Assembly (NCBI GenBank): GCA_030686995.1
Contig: CM060696.1
Span: forward strand, 12,995,987 to 13,059,986
Source of the DNA: Artemisia argyi
Taxonomy: Eukaryota; Streptophyta; Magnoliopsida; Asterales; Asteraceae
Length of the DNA: 64,000 nucleotides
Direction: 5' to 3'
The position numbers and the translations under genes are program-made. Below the pieces are notes generated by a model that searched no databases, had not been told where the DNA came from, and worked only from the letters and a program-made list of their open reading frames with translations. Each line of letters opens with the position of its first letter. Position 1 is the stretch's first letter. Positions 26,101-36,859 of the stretch are shown piece after piece.

Positions 26101-26958
26101 CTGCTATCAGTCAAGTGGGGAAGGAGGGTGAGTTGGGTGTTTGACTTGTGGGGTCAACGAAGGGAGTAAATAAAAAACGGGGTGGTGGGTTTTGTTTGGT
26201 GGGCTGAGAAATGAGATGGGCTAGGGATAAAAAGAATTGGGTGGGCTTGGTGTTGGTTTATGGATCAGGTTTGGGTAAAATTACATAAAGGGTCCAAGGT
26301 GTTTGTAACTTAGAAAAATACCACAAGGACCTATTTTGTAATTTACCAAAAGATGAGGGGCTGTTTTTTGTAAATCCTCCAAATTTATCATAAGGATAAA
26401 AATTGCCAAGTTTGAATATTACAAGGACTAAAATTTATATTTTCCAAAATGAAACACCCGGGGACCAATTTTGTAAATTTCCAAATTCCGGGGACTAAAC
26501 TTGCAATTTTCACCAATCTTTCATTCCAAGGACTATTTTTGACACGTTTTGATTTTCCAAGGATAAAAATTGATTTTCCTTTCAAAAATATCCCACCAGG
26601 GACCAATTTTGCCAAAATCTGAAACTCCAGGGACCAAAAGTGTAAATTTTCAAAACTTTCCAATTTTTCACCAAAGGACAAAATATGACAACTTATGATT
26701 TCAAAAGGACCTTTGGTGATAATTTTCTATATTTTGAATATCCAGGGACTAGATTTGTAATTTTATGAAAGTTGAGGGACTGAAACTGCCAATTTTGCAA
26801 ACTTTATACGTTTTTCATCTGTTTTTGCTCATTTTGTATCTAAAACATATAAAACACAATTTTGAAATATTTTTGGTATTTTGATGCATTTCTGAGTGTT
26901 TTTGTATGTTTTGCAGTTCGTATTTGACCAAAAATGATGAGTGTTTGAGCACTCATCA
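23122..26958 (-). repeat. 3' LTR of element D
   Basis: Plus-strand limits tgattgatgctaaacc and gagcactcatca. Compared with the other LTR it lacks a block near 24815 that is present at about 31620-31700. It includes a GC-rich island at 24480-24640 with a ccaccaccaaatggtggtgg hairpin and a string of degenerate 'ggggaccaattttg' repeats at 26290-26780. Confidence 0.93.
26290..26780. repeat. Degenerate repeats of ~35-45 bp in D LTR
   Basis: About ten loose copies of a unit like (cc)agggaccaattttgccaaa, alternating 'gggact/gaccaa' with 'ttttgtaaatttcc'. The same block recurs at 33175-33660 in the other LTR. The open minus-strand frame across it (26388-26681) reflects the repeat, not a protein. Confidence 0.7.
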
Positions 26959-26973
26959 ATCCCCCACACTAAA
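26959..26973 (-). other. Polypurine tract of D
   Basis: On the minus strand tttagtgtgggggat runs directly into the LTR start tgatgagtgctc. This is the expected place and composition for the plus-strand primer. Confidence 0.8.
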
Positions 26974-27027
26974 CTATTGCTAGTCCCTAGCAATACTGTT
27001 TTGAAAACTTGATGAATTTGAAAAACT

Positions 27028-27376
27028 CTTTACCAAAAGCCATCACTTCTGGAGTAGCCAGGTGTAAGAACTGTGGCACACCTGATAACCGTGTGATTTT
27101 GAGCAAACCACCAGCTGTCAACGGATTTGATTAGTCTTTACCAAAAGCCGTTTGCTTCTGGACTAGCCAACTGTTGATGGAATAGTCAACATCTTGGTGA
27201 GCTGATTACCAATTATGGATTTTCCACGGCCTTTACCACAAGCCATAATCTTGCGGGCTAGCCAACTCATTTGTTTTCGGGGAGTTGATGAACCATACAA
27301 TTTTGGGCAAATTGCAAGCCATCAACGGATTTGAGATGTCTTTACCAAGAGCCGTTTGCTCCTGGACTAGCCAATC
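27028..27376. repeat. Four diverged ~105-bp repeats in D internal region
   Basis: The core ctttaccaaaagccgtttgc followed by ttctggactagccaa recurs at 27028, 27136, 27230 and 27340 with changes. Each is followed by a short tail and 'gctgattacca' or similar. It lies downstream of the D ORFs on the minus strand, in the region that would be the 3' UTR. Non-coding. Confidence 0.75.
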
Positions 27377-28004
27377 CCTTTTGTCGCTTAGACAAGGCGG
27401 ACTGATTACCACAAAAATTTTGAAGCACTAGTGAAAAATTCTTGAAAATTTTGAAATTTTGGCAAAAACGGGGGTATTATATAGTAAAATGTGATAAAAT
27501 TCGCTAGAATAGCGAATACCCCCCCACACTAAGCATGAATATTGTCATCAATATTCAAAATCCCGGCTATTATGCCGACATTTTGAACGTAAAAGGGCAA
27601 CATTACAAGCTAAGCGTGGAAAACACCATTTTGTATTTTCACTTCATTTGTAACCATAGCATGGGGGACTCCCCCACACTTAGGGTGAAAACCCTATAAG
27701 CATTCTACTATTTTTTTTACCGAGTCGCTAGCTTGACTCGACCCCGAATTCATTTGTCCTTGGGGAAGCATGATGTGGAAGAAACAATCTCAATCGGACT
27801 TTCATTCAAGATGTTTGGACAAACATTTGAAGCACGTGAGAGTTCCACACCGATGAGATACGTATCCGGCTCAAGATAATGATACATGGAAATGCCAGGA
27901 TCAAATATAGTGTCCTCACTCCCGAAGGAGTGAAGAAGAGAAGAAGTCACCCTGTAGGTGAAGAAAAGGAAGAAAATCATGATAAAAAGCATGATTTGAT
28001 CTTC

Positions 28005-28865
28005 TTACTCGAGAGGAGGCTCAATAGCCTGAGTTTGGATTTCAAAGGGTAAGCCCGTAAACAACCCGGGAGGGTGGGTGGGAATTTGCAAATTCTCATA
28101 ATTGAGAGCATCTCCCCCCGGGCTATCAAACTGATGAGCGAGTTCACCGGAGAACTCCTCATGAAGAGAATCATTCACAAGATGTGAATCTGGGAACTCA
28201 TGTTCCGGAATAGACTCATCACAATCCTCAATCTGAGTACCAAAGAGCGGATTATCAGAAATCAAAGTGAATTCAGAATCGAATTCAAATAGAGGATTGG
28301 TGAGAGTGGTATTGAATGTTTCGGGAACAAAGTGAATATTATTCTCTGTTGGACTGTTGGGATCAGAAGTGAGTGATGGATCATGAGATAGGAGACTTTC
28401 AATTTCTCCCAGATCGGCTTGGAAATCGAGGAGACCATCATCACTTTCCAATGAAAGTGGATCGATGTGAGCAAGTTCATCAGCGAACTCCTCAAGAAGA
28501 GGATCAACATCAGAATGAGGCAGTGGTGCCTCGATATACTCAATGTCTCCATGAGATGTACAATCATCATTAAAATCTGAGAAAGTCTCAAAATGATCGT
28601 TTGAACACTCAAGAGGTGAAGGAATATCACATACATGATCCAAAGTTCCCTGTGACTCTCTTGGGATTGGAACAAGGATCTCAGCACTAGACTTTATTAA
28701 TTCGTCCGATTCCTTATTAGGAACAGTGCTAAGATGCTCATCCCCCATGTTCAGAGAGTGAGTGTGAACTTCGGGTGTGATAAGAGCAGACTGAGGGAGA
28801 TAAGAAAGACTAGCACACATAGATTTTATATTTTTCATGTGTTCTTCTGCTAGCAATTCTTGCAT
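28005..28865 (-). CDS. D element acidic protein, downstream part (286 codons)
   Basis: Same frame as the ORF ending at 28878; only a TAG and four sense codons separate them. It is strongly acidic and rich in Ser, Pro and Leu, with repeated NPLF-type and EEF(A/S)(D/G)ELAH motifs (near 28480 and 28135) and the start MQELLAEEH, which echoes MEELLAEEQ in the upstream ORF. I recognise the MGDEHL...SDELIKSS block as part of a protein family abundant in Asteraceae annotations and tied to retroelements; its function is unknown to me. No catalytic domain is visible. Most likely the C-terminal half of one Gag-like polyprotein. Confidence 0.7.
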   Translation of the reverse strand: MQELLAEEHMKNIKSMCASLSYLPQSALITPEVHTHSLNMGDEHLSTVPNKESDELIKSSAEILVPIPRESQGTLDHVCDIPSPLECSNDHFETFSDFNDDCTSHGDIEYIEAPLPHSDVDPLLEEFADELAHIDPLSLESDDGLLDFQADLGEIESLLSHDPSLTSDPNSPTENNIHFVPETFNTTLTNPLFEFDSEFTLISDNPLFGTQIEDCDESIPEHEFPDSHLVNDSLHEEFSGELAHQFDSPGGDALNYENLQIPTHPPGLFTGLPFEIQTQAIEPPLE

Positions 28866-28877
28866 ACTCTTATCTCC

Positions 28878-29828
28878 CTATGCTTCCATGGAAGGAATCT
28901 CAACTGATGAACTGGATGAATCTTTGTAATATTCCTTCATTTGAATAGAATCCTCATCATCATCGTCATCATGAATGAAACGGAACAAAGAGCTAGATTT
29001 GGCTGCTTTTTCTCTTGCAATGGATTCCCTCACAGAATTTTCATATGCATCTTGGGAATTTATTCTAGCAGCCTGCTCTTCAGCAAGCAATTCTTCCATG
29101 GATTTTTGATGAGTATGTCTTTGGGCAAAGTCGTCAACTAAACCCTTAAGCTCATCAACGATTTTCATCAGATTTTGCATTTCTGGAAGAAGTGCTTGAT
29201 TCATATCGTACTGTGGAGGTTGGTCATAATAGGGTGTGTCAAAATTGTCACAAGGGTATGGATTCCCCGTTTGACAATCTGAACTGAAGTGTGGACCTCC
29301 ACAGAAATCACAACAGTAAAACTGTTGAGGCTGTGGGTTGTACGTGCTAGAGTCATAACCGTTATCAGGAAACAGCTCATAGACAAGCGTGTTTCCCGAT
29401 TGACAATCAGAACTGTAGTGTGAACCACCACAGTACTCACAACAGTAAAACTGCTGAGATTGATGGTGTGGTAACTGATGGAATGAATCAGTCGTGTCAT
29501 GGTAGGAATATGGATTCTGGTTATAGACAGACCCGTTTCCCGACTCTATCATGCCACAGCTGGGGCAATTGCCACCATTATAAGGATTACCACACCAATG
29601 GCAAACCAGAAAGTGTGGATGAGACATAGAAAGAATCAAAAGTGTATAGAGGGTGAGGAATGGAGAATCAAAGATGTGAGAGGGTAAAGGTGAATGTGTT
29701 TGGATTTTTGGATAAACATTTTGTACAAATGAGAAAGAAAATATTTTTGTGTTTTTGTGTTCGTTGAAAACTGAGTTTAAAATGTTTTCGGGAACGGTTT
29801 TGTTTTGATAAATAGAAAATATGAACAA
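28878..29828 (-). CDS. D element zinc-finger Gag-like protein, upstream part
   Basis: The open frame has 316 codons, but a second in-frame Met at 29627 (MSHPHFLVCHWCG) is the better start because related Asteraceae proteins begin there; that gives 249 aa. It has a four-cysteine finger C-x2-C-x8-C-x2-C, then two knuckles C-x2-C-x3-H-x4-C (CEYCGGSHYSSDC and CDFCGGPHFSSDC), then a helical segment with MEELLAEEQAAR and an acidic end. The knuckle spacing is one residue shorter than the standard retroviral C-x2-C-x4-H-x4-C. Probable role: nucleic-acid-binding Gag-like protein. It ends at TAG 28878-28880, after which the same frame continues. Confidence 0.7.
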   Translation of the reverse strand: MFIFSIYQNKTVPENILNSVFNEHKNTKIFSFSFVQNVYPKIQTHSPLPSHIFDSPFLTLYTLLILSMSHPHFLVCHWCGNPYNGGNCPSCGMIESGNGSVYNQNPYSYHDTTDSFHQLPHHQSQQFYCCEYCGGSHYSSDCQSGNTLVYELFPDNGYDSSTYNPQPQQFYCCDFCGGPHFSSDCQTGNPYPCDNFDTPYYDQPPQYDMNQALLPEMQNLMKIVDELKGLVDDFAQRHTHQKSMEELLAEEQAARINSQDAYENSVRESIAREKAAKSSSLFRFIHDDDDDEDSIQMKEYYKDSSSSSVEIPSMEA

Positions 29829-29902
29829 AGGATGGATAAATGTACAATGGAACGAATTCCAAAGACACTAATCAGAAAAACCGTTTAGATACGCACACAA
29901 CC

Positions 29903-29920
29903 TCCCCGGCAGCGGCGCCA
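29903..29920 (-). other. Primer-binding site of D (tRNA-Asp type)
   Basis: Minus strand tggcgccgctgccgggga, six bases inside the 5' LTR boundary. It is complementary, with one mismatch as I remember the tRNA, to the 3' end of plant tRNA-Asp(GUC). Athila and related gypsy elements commonly use this primer. Confidence 0.8.
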
Positions 29921-29925
29921 AAAGT

Positions 29926-32900
29926 TGATTGATGCTAAACCACCTAACTTATATTGACCAAGGAATGGTCAACAAAGTCAAATAGCCTAGATCAATGCTC
30001 CGCGGAAGTATAAGGTTTCCCCGGGTCGTATGTCCCGACAAGGTGTGAATTGTAAACAAACGGTTATTTGATCGGGTGAAATTGGACAGGAAAAGGTTTT
30101 GAGTGATTAGAACTAAGGAATCTACAAGAGAATAGCTTAAACAAGCTATACGAATAAGACGGGAAAGTAGGAAAAACCAGAAACGATTAAAACCTAAAAA
30201 CGCGTACGTTACGTTTAAATAAAACGTAAACGTACGAAATAAAAAGTGAAAACGGAAATCTGAAAACACCCAGGGGGTGAAAATGACTTTTTTACAAACT
30301 AAAAGGTAAAAGAAAATTTATAGAAAAAGAAAATAAATTTTAAACCTAATTAATTATTTAATATTAATTAAAAACTATTTAATACTTATTATTAATACTT
30401 AAATAACTAAAATACAATATAATATTATTTAAATACTAAAAAGGTGAAAATAAAATTTCTAAAACTATAAAATAACTAAAAACAACTTTTAAAATTAAAA
30501 ATAAGTGTTTTTGTCTTTTTGTGGTTTTTCTATTAATTAATTACTAGTTAAATACTAATTATCTAATTAAATATTTTAAATTAAGAAAATTACTAAATGA
30601 ACAGTAAAAATTCTAAGAAAATTTCTAAAATTATTTTACAACATATAAAAGCTATAAAAAATATAAAAACTTGGTTTTTCTTAAGAAAAACTAATTATGC
30701 TATTTTAAACTAATTATTAATTAATAATTAATAAAACTAAAATTAATTCTAATTAATACTAAATGAGAAAATAAAAATCTGAGAAAATTATTATAACTAC
30801 TTTAATATATGAGGAATTTAATAAAAATATAAAAAAGCTAAGTACTTAATTAAAATTTAAAAATGAAAATGAAAATTAAATTACATTAAATAGAAACTAT
30901 CACTTAAATTTAAATTGTTTTTTTCTTGATTTTTCTTTTACCAAACTATTTAATACCTAAAAACAAACACTTTTTGTAAAAATAACTTTTTTATAAACTT
31001 AAAATAAGCTGAATGGAGACAAAAGCTCATGACAGTTGACCAAGTTTGACCAAAATGGAAAATAAGCTAAAATGGTTTAAAGTGGGACCCACTCTTAGTA
31101 ATTCTGATTCAAATAAGTAAAAGGGACATGATTAAGCCAGAAAAAAGCACAATGGTACCTCAGAATAAGCAATAAGGCAAAATTAAGCACATGGAACTTA
31201 TTTCAAACCAGAAAATGGGACAAACTTCATGGACAATTTCAAGTGGGGTCCACTGGGTTAGGGGTCAAACTATTGGTCAAAGTATCAAGCCAGGTAGGAG
31301 GGGGAATGGAAGGAACCAAGTATGGTGGCCTGGGGCCCACTATGGAGGCAAGAAACCACCACCAAATGGTGGTGGTGGACTGCTTATCTGCTGCAGCAGT
31401 GGGTGTGGCTGCCCTGCAGCCCTCTTTGGAGGGTTGTGGGGCCCACAGATAAAATTACAAAAATAAGACAAAGGGGGGGATCAATAGCTGGGGTGGTAGA
31501 CAACAAAACCTAAAAGTTTCAAGTCCTAAAACATCTTACAAAATTCTATAAAAATCCTACCATTTTTGCCAAATTTCAAGTTATGTCACTTTTGACTTTT
31601 ACCAAGAACTACAAAGTGGACTTTTGTGGATTTTAATTGGATCCTACAAGCTAATTATGATGTTATAAGCTAAAGTAAACCTAAAGTAAGCAACACTAAC
31701 AAGTTCTAAGGTTGTGGTGAAGATTTGGATACCCAAAAGTCCATCAGTGGACTGTCAAGGAAATTTGGGTATGATTTTGACTTTGGCTTGAAGTTGCTAT
31801 CATATTTCCTGGTCCAAAGGTCTTAATTTCACATGATAAAACTATTGGTGCAAAGGAAATATTGAAATGACAGTTAACACATATCACACTAAGATGAACC
31901 AAACACCCCCTTTGTGGACAGTTAAACTAGAATTCAAAGAATTAACCCATAATTTTGTAAACTAATGATCAAACTCAGTTTTTTAACTGAGTTAGCAACT
32001 AAATGAACAATAAAATTCAACAAATAACAACACAAACACAGATTTGTAGTTATAACTCAACTTGACAGTCACATGAGAATTATTTTGAAAACAACTAATT
32101 TAACAACAAATGAGCATTAAATGGACTTTTAACAACTATTTAACATACCTAAGCAAGGAAAACAGTGAGTAAGCAATAATAAGAAGTAAATTAGTTATGC
32201 TACAGTACATAAATTAGAAAATTACTTACAAAAGCTCAATGCTTAGAACCAAAGTAACCAAGTAATTGACTACAACCCTAAGCTCCCCAAGGAGTTCTAA
32301 AACCCAAGCTCATCCTTTTTGACCCAACTCCATGCTTCATTACTCTCTGTAAATTGATTTTTGATTTTTTTTCTATTTATTTATGATTTTTTTTTTTATT
32401 TTTGAGTTTTGAACATTACAAGCTTAAATGCCTTGAAAGCTTTAAAAAGCTTTCAAATGAGCTTAACTGAGCTAAAACAAACACTGAAAATCAACTCTTA
32501 ACACCTTTGAGTAAAAATGGAATTTTTAACTTGAAAATGCTAAAAAGTGAATTATATAAAGAGAACTTGGAATTGAAATAACACAAAGTTTAAATTACAC
32601 TAGAAAGGCAGATTACAAGCTTTTTAAACTAAAATTTACAATTGAAAGATCAATTTTACACTAAGTCGATATTACATTTAAACTAAAAACTACACTACTA
32701 GCTACCTAATGCCTCCATCTTCTGTTTTTTTTTTCTTTTATAGTCCATAGAGTCTCTCTCATCCTTTCCCACTTCTGTTGAGGGCCATTGGATTAGCCAA
32801 ATTAATCTTGGCCGTTCATATTGTTTTGGCGGGAAAAGGTCAAAGGCAGCTTTGAGGATTGCTTGTTAGGTTTTGGAGGTAATAATTGTAGTTTGGAGGT

Positions 32901-33824
32901 TTGTGTAAGTTGGGGGAACAAGTGATGGGAAGAGGAGGGGGGTTGGAGTGTTGGTTTGGGTTTTGCAGACTGCTATCAGTCAAGTGGGGAAGGAGGGTGA
33001 GTTGGGTGTTTGACTTGTGGGGTCAACGAAGGGAGTAAATAAAAAACGGGGTGGTGGGTTTTGTTTGGTGGGCTGAAAAATGAGATGGGCTAGGGATAAA
33101 AAGAATTGGGTGGGCTTGGTGTTGGTTTATGGATCAGGTTTGGGTAAAATTACACAAAGGGTCCAAGTTTGTAACTTAGAAAAATACCACAAGGACCTAT
33201 TTTGTAATTTACCAAAAGATGAGGGGCTGTTTTTTGTAAATCCTCCAAATTTATCATAAGGATAAAAATTGCCAAGTTTGAATATTACAAGGACTAAAAT
33301 TTATATTTTCCAAAATGAAACACCCGGGGACCAATTTTGTAAATTTCCAAATTCCGGGGACTAAACTTGCAATTTTCACCAATCTTTCATTCCAAGGACT
33401 ATTTTTGACACGTTTTGATTTTCCAAGGATAAAAATTGATTTTCCTTTCAAAAATATCCCACCAGGGACCAATTTTGCCAAAATCTGAAACTCCAGGGAC
33501 TAAAAGTGTAAATTTTCAAAACTTTCCAATTTTTCACCAAAGGACAAAATATGACAACTTATGATTTCAAAAGGACCTTTGGTGATAATTTTCTATATTT
33601 TGAATATCCAGGGACTAGATTTGTAATTTTATGAAAGTTGAGGGACTGAAACTGCCAATTTTGCAAACTTTATACGTTTTTCATCTGTTTTTGCTCATTT
33701 TGTATCTAAAACATATAAAACACAATTTTGAAATATTTTTGGTATTTTGATGCATTTCTGAGTGTTTTTGTATGTTTTGCAGTTTGTATTTGACCAAAAA
33801 TGATGAGTGTTTGAGCACTCATCA
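29926..33824 (-). repeat. 5' LTR of element D
   Basis: Same termini as 23122-26958. It carries the full-length version of the segment missing from the other LTR (about 31620-31700). The hairpin island is at about 31285-31445. Confidence 0.93.
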
Positions 33825-34171
33825 GTGCCCACATCCTTTGCGATGAGAAGATTGTGCGTGTGCCTTATGGCAAGGAGATTTTAAATATACAAGGCGATCG
33901 AAATGGTTTTAAGAGCCCATCCAGGTTAACGGTCATCTCTTGCACTAAGTTACCGAAGCTAATGGAAAAAGGATGTTGCCTTTTCTTGGCTCAAATTTCA
34001 AAGAAAGGAGGGAAGGAGAAGAAAGAAAAGTGCATTGGAGATGCACCTATAGTTCGTGATTTTCCGGATGTATTCCCAGATGACTTACCGGGAATCCTAC
34101 CTGTTAGACAAGTGGAATTTCAGATCGAGTTGATACCTGGTGCTGCACCTGTAGCTCGGGCACCCTATTGA
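33825..34171 (+). pseudogene. Protease/RT linker of element C, resumed after D
   Basis: Continues the C polyprotein after the duplicated GTGCC. It reads through the protease-RT connector to IVRDFPDVFPDDLPGI, the conserved block just before gypsy RT, and ends at a TGA (34169-34171) where related elements have an Arg codon. Confidence 0.85.
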
Positions 34172-35400
34172 CTCGCACCGGCTGAACTAGAAGAGTTGAC
34201 GAAACAATTGGCAGAGTTGGCAGAAAAGGGGTTTATACGGCCAAGTTCGTCACCTTGGGAAGCCCCAGTTTTATTCGTGAAGAAGAAGGATGGATCCTTT
34301 CGCATGTGCATCGACTACCAAGAGTTGAATAAGTTAACCGTGAAGAATAGATACCCGCTACCTAGGATCGATGATTTGTTCGATCAGCTTCAAGGATCAA
34401 GCATTTATTTGAAGATCGATCTGCGATCGGGGTATCATCAACTCAGAGTTCGCGAAGGGGACATTCCGAAGACGGCTTTCAGGAACCGTTATGGGCATTA
34501 CGAGTTCCAAGTGATGCCATTTGGTCTAACCAACGCACCGGCGGTATTCATGGATCTCATGAATTGGGTGTGTAAGCCTTACTTAGACAAGTTTGTAATC
34601 ATGTTTATAGACGATATTCTGATTTATTCGAAGAATAGGAAGGAGCATGAGGAACATCTAAGACTCATCTTGGAATTGCTCAGGCAGGAGAAACTGTATG
34701 CTACGTTCTCCAAGTGTGAGTTTTGGATCCCGATGGTACAATTCTTAAGTCACGTGATTGAGAGTCAAGGAGTTCATGTAGATCCCGCTAAGATTGAAGC
34801 CATTAAAGAATGGGCCGCTCCGACGACCGCAACTGAAGTTCGTCAATTTTTAGGTTTAGCTGGTTTCTACCGAAGGTTCATTGAGGGATTTTCGAAAATA
34901 GCAAAGCCGTTAACCAAATTAACACAGAAGAACGTTAAATACGAATGGGGAGATAAGGAAGAGGAAGCGTTTCAATTGCTTAAGGAGAAGTTGTGTAGCG
35001 CACCTATCCTGGCTTTGCCAGAAGGTAACGAGGACTTTGTGGTGTACTGCGACGCTTCTCATAAAGGATTGGGAGCTGTTCTAATGCAACGGGAGAAGGT
35101 GATAGCTTATACTTCATGACAGCTTTAGAAGCATGAGAAGAACTACACCACCCATGACTTGGAATTAGGTGCTGTGGTGTTTGCCCTTAGGATATGGAGA
35201 CATTATCTGTATGGAACCAAGTGTGTTGTGTACACAGACCACAAAAGCCTACAAAACATCTTGAATCAAAAAGAGCTAAACATGAGACAACGACATTGGA
35301 TAGAGCTACTATGCGATTATGATTGCAAAATTTGCTATCATCCGGGTAAAGCAAATGTCGTTGCCGACGCTCTTAGTCGGAAGGAGAGAATACCACCGTT
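34172..35400 (+). pseudogene. pol: Reverse transcriptase and RNase H of element C
   Basis: [21 protein letters not shown], the [11 protein letters not shown] block with the first catalytic Asp, and the FIDDILIYS active site are all intact. RNase H begins [17 protein letters not shown] and continues with [14 protein letters not shown] and VYTDHKSLQ. Breaks: TGA at 35117-35119 and TAG at 35126-35128, in the middle of RNase H. The frame is the same as the preceding protease linker and the following integrase. Confidence 0.93.
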
Positions 35401-36388
35401 ACGAGTAAGGTCATTAGGAATTACTATTGTTTCGCCATTACCATCTCAGATATTAGAAGCTCAAGCAGAAGCGTTGAAGGCAGAGAACCGACCTGCTGAG
35501 AATATCTTTGGGATGGCAGAAAGTAAGAATGGATTTGTTAAGCGTTCTGATGGAGTGTTATGTTTTGGATACCGAAGTTGGATACGATTGTATGGAGGGA
35601 TTCAAGAATTAATTATGCATGAGTCGCATAATTCGAGGTATTCTATTCATCCTGGGTCTGACAAGATGTATCAGGATCTGAAGAAACTGTATTGGTGGCC
35701 AAACATGAAAGCAGATATAGCTTTGTATGTTAGCAAGTGCTTAACCTATTCTAAGGTTAAGGCCGAACACCAGAGACCGTCAGGATTGTTGACACAACCA
35801 GAACTCCCAGTTTGGAAATGGGAGCGGATCACGATGGATTTCATTACGAAATTACCAAGGATAGCTAGCGGGTGTGACGCTATCTGGGTAATTGTGGATC
35901 GGTTGACTAAGTCTGCTCATTTCCTAGCGATTAGCAAAGATGACAGTATCGACAAACTTGCCAGGTTATATGTGAAGGAAATCGTTTCTCGTCATGGTGT
36001 TCCTATATCTATTATTTCGGATCATGACAGTCGTTTTACGTCAGCCTTGTGGCAATCACTCCAAACCGCTTTGGAGACGAGACTTGATATGAGCACTGCT
36101 TACCACCCCCAAACTGACGGACAGAGTGAGAGAACTATTCAGACTTTGGAAGATATGCTTCGTGCCTGTGTAATTGATTTCAGAAAAGGTTGGGAGAAAT
36201 ATTTACCTCTTGCTGAATTCTCCTTTAACAATAGCTACCATACTAGTATTAAGGCCGCACCATTTGAGGCGTTGTATGGTCGTAAATGTCGTTCTCTGGT
36301 TAGTTGGGCTGAGGTTGGTGATAGCCAGCTCGTGATAGACAGAAAAGTTAAGCCGATCAGAGACGTAAACCCCTTGAGTTCCAGGTAG
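35401..36388 (+). pseudogene. Integrase core of element C
   Basis: Zinc-binding region: the His pair lies in [13 protein letters not shown], and the first Cys is in SKCLTYSK, but the second Cys is replaced by Tyr. The DDE triad is in place: Asp at about 35836 (TMDFITKLP), Asp at 36019 (IISDHDSRF) and Glu at 36127 (DGQSERTIQ). A deletion of a few dozen bases near 36365 joins the end of the core to the C-terminal domain out of frame, giving a stop at 36386-36388. Confidence 0.92.
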
Positions 36389-36807
36389 GAGACAGAGTGA
36401 TGCTCAAGGTCTCGCCTTGGAAGGGAGTGATACATTTTGGAAAACATGGGAAGCTCAACCCCCACTACATTGGGCCATTTCAGGTTCTGGAGAGAATTGG
36501 GCATGTAGCTTATCGGTTGGAGCTACCACACGAATTGAGTAAAGTGCATGCTGTGTTTCACGTGAGTAATTTGAAGAAATGCATTTCTGAGGAAACACCT
36601 GTTATACCAGTGAAGGATATTCGAGTAGATGAGAGTTTGAATTTTGTTGAAGAGCCTATTGAAATTGTGGATCGTGAGATTAAACGACTCAAGCGCAGTC
36701 GTATTCCGCTCATTAAAGTTCGTTGGAATTCCCGTCAAGGACCGGAATTCACGTGGGAGCGCGAGGATGAGTTTCGGAAGAGATATCCTAAGCTTTTTAC
36801 TTCGTAG
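36389..36807 (+). pseudogene. Integrase C-terminus and chromodomain of element C
   Basis: In a new frame after the deletion, VMLKVSPWKGVIHFGKHGKL is the GPY/F-type integrase tail and HAVFHVSNLKKCI the following linker. The last 55 residues, from IEIVDREIKRLKRS to FTWEREDEFRKRYP, form a chromodomain-like module. In chromoviruses this module directs integration to marked chromatin. Stop at 36805-36807. Confidence 0.88.
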
Positions 36808-36846
36808 TTGGAAAATTCCGAGTGAAACCAGGGATGAGTTTCTTCT

Positions 36847-36859
36847 GAGGCTGGGTGGA
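36847..36859 (+). other. Polypurine tract of C
   Basis: gaggctgggtgga immediately precedes the 3' LTR start tgtgacaactgg. Slightly degenerate. Confidence 0.65.

Larger units (their letters stand above)
23122..33824 (-). mobile_element. Element D: non-autonomous LTR retrotransposon (LARD-like)
   Basis: 10.7 kb, minus orientation, inserted in the C protease with perfect TSD GTGCC (23117-23121 and 33825-33829). LTRs are 3837 and 3899 bp; the internal region is only 2967 bp and encodes a single gag-like reading frame with one stop, without protease, RT, RNase H or integrase. It must have used enzymes from another element. The LTRs are almost identical (the first 340 bp give the same shadow translation), so insertion is recent. 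Confidence 0.93.
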
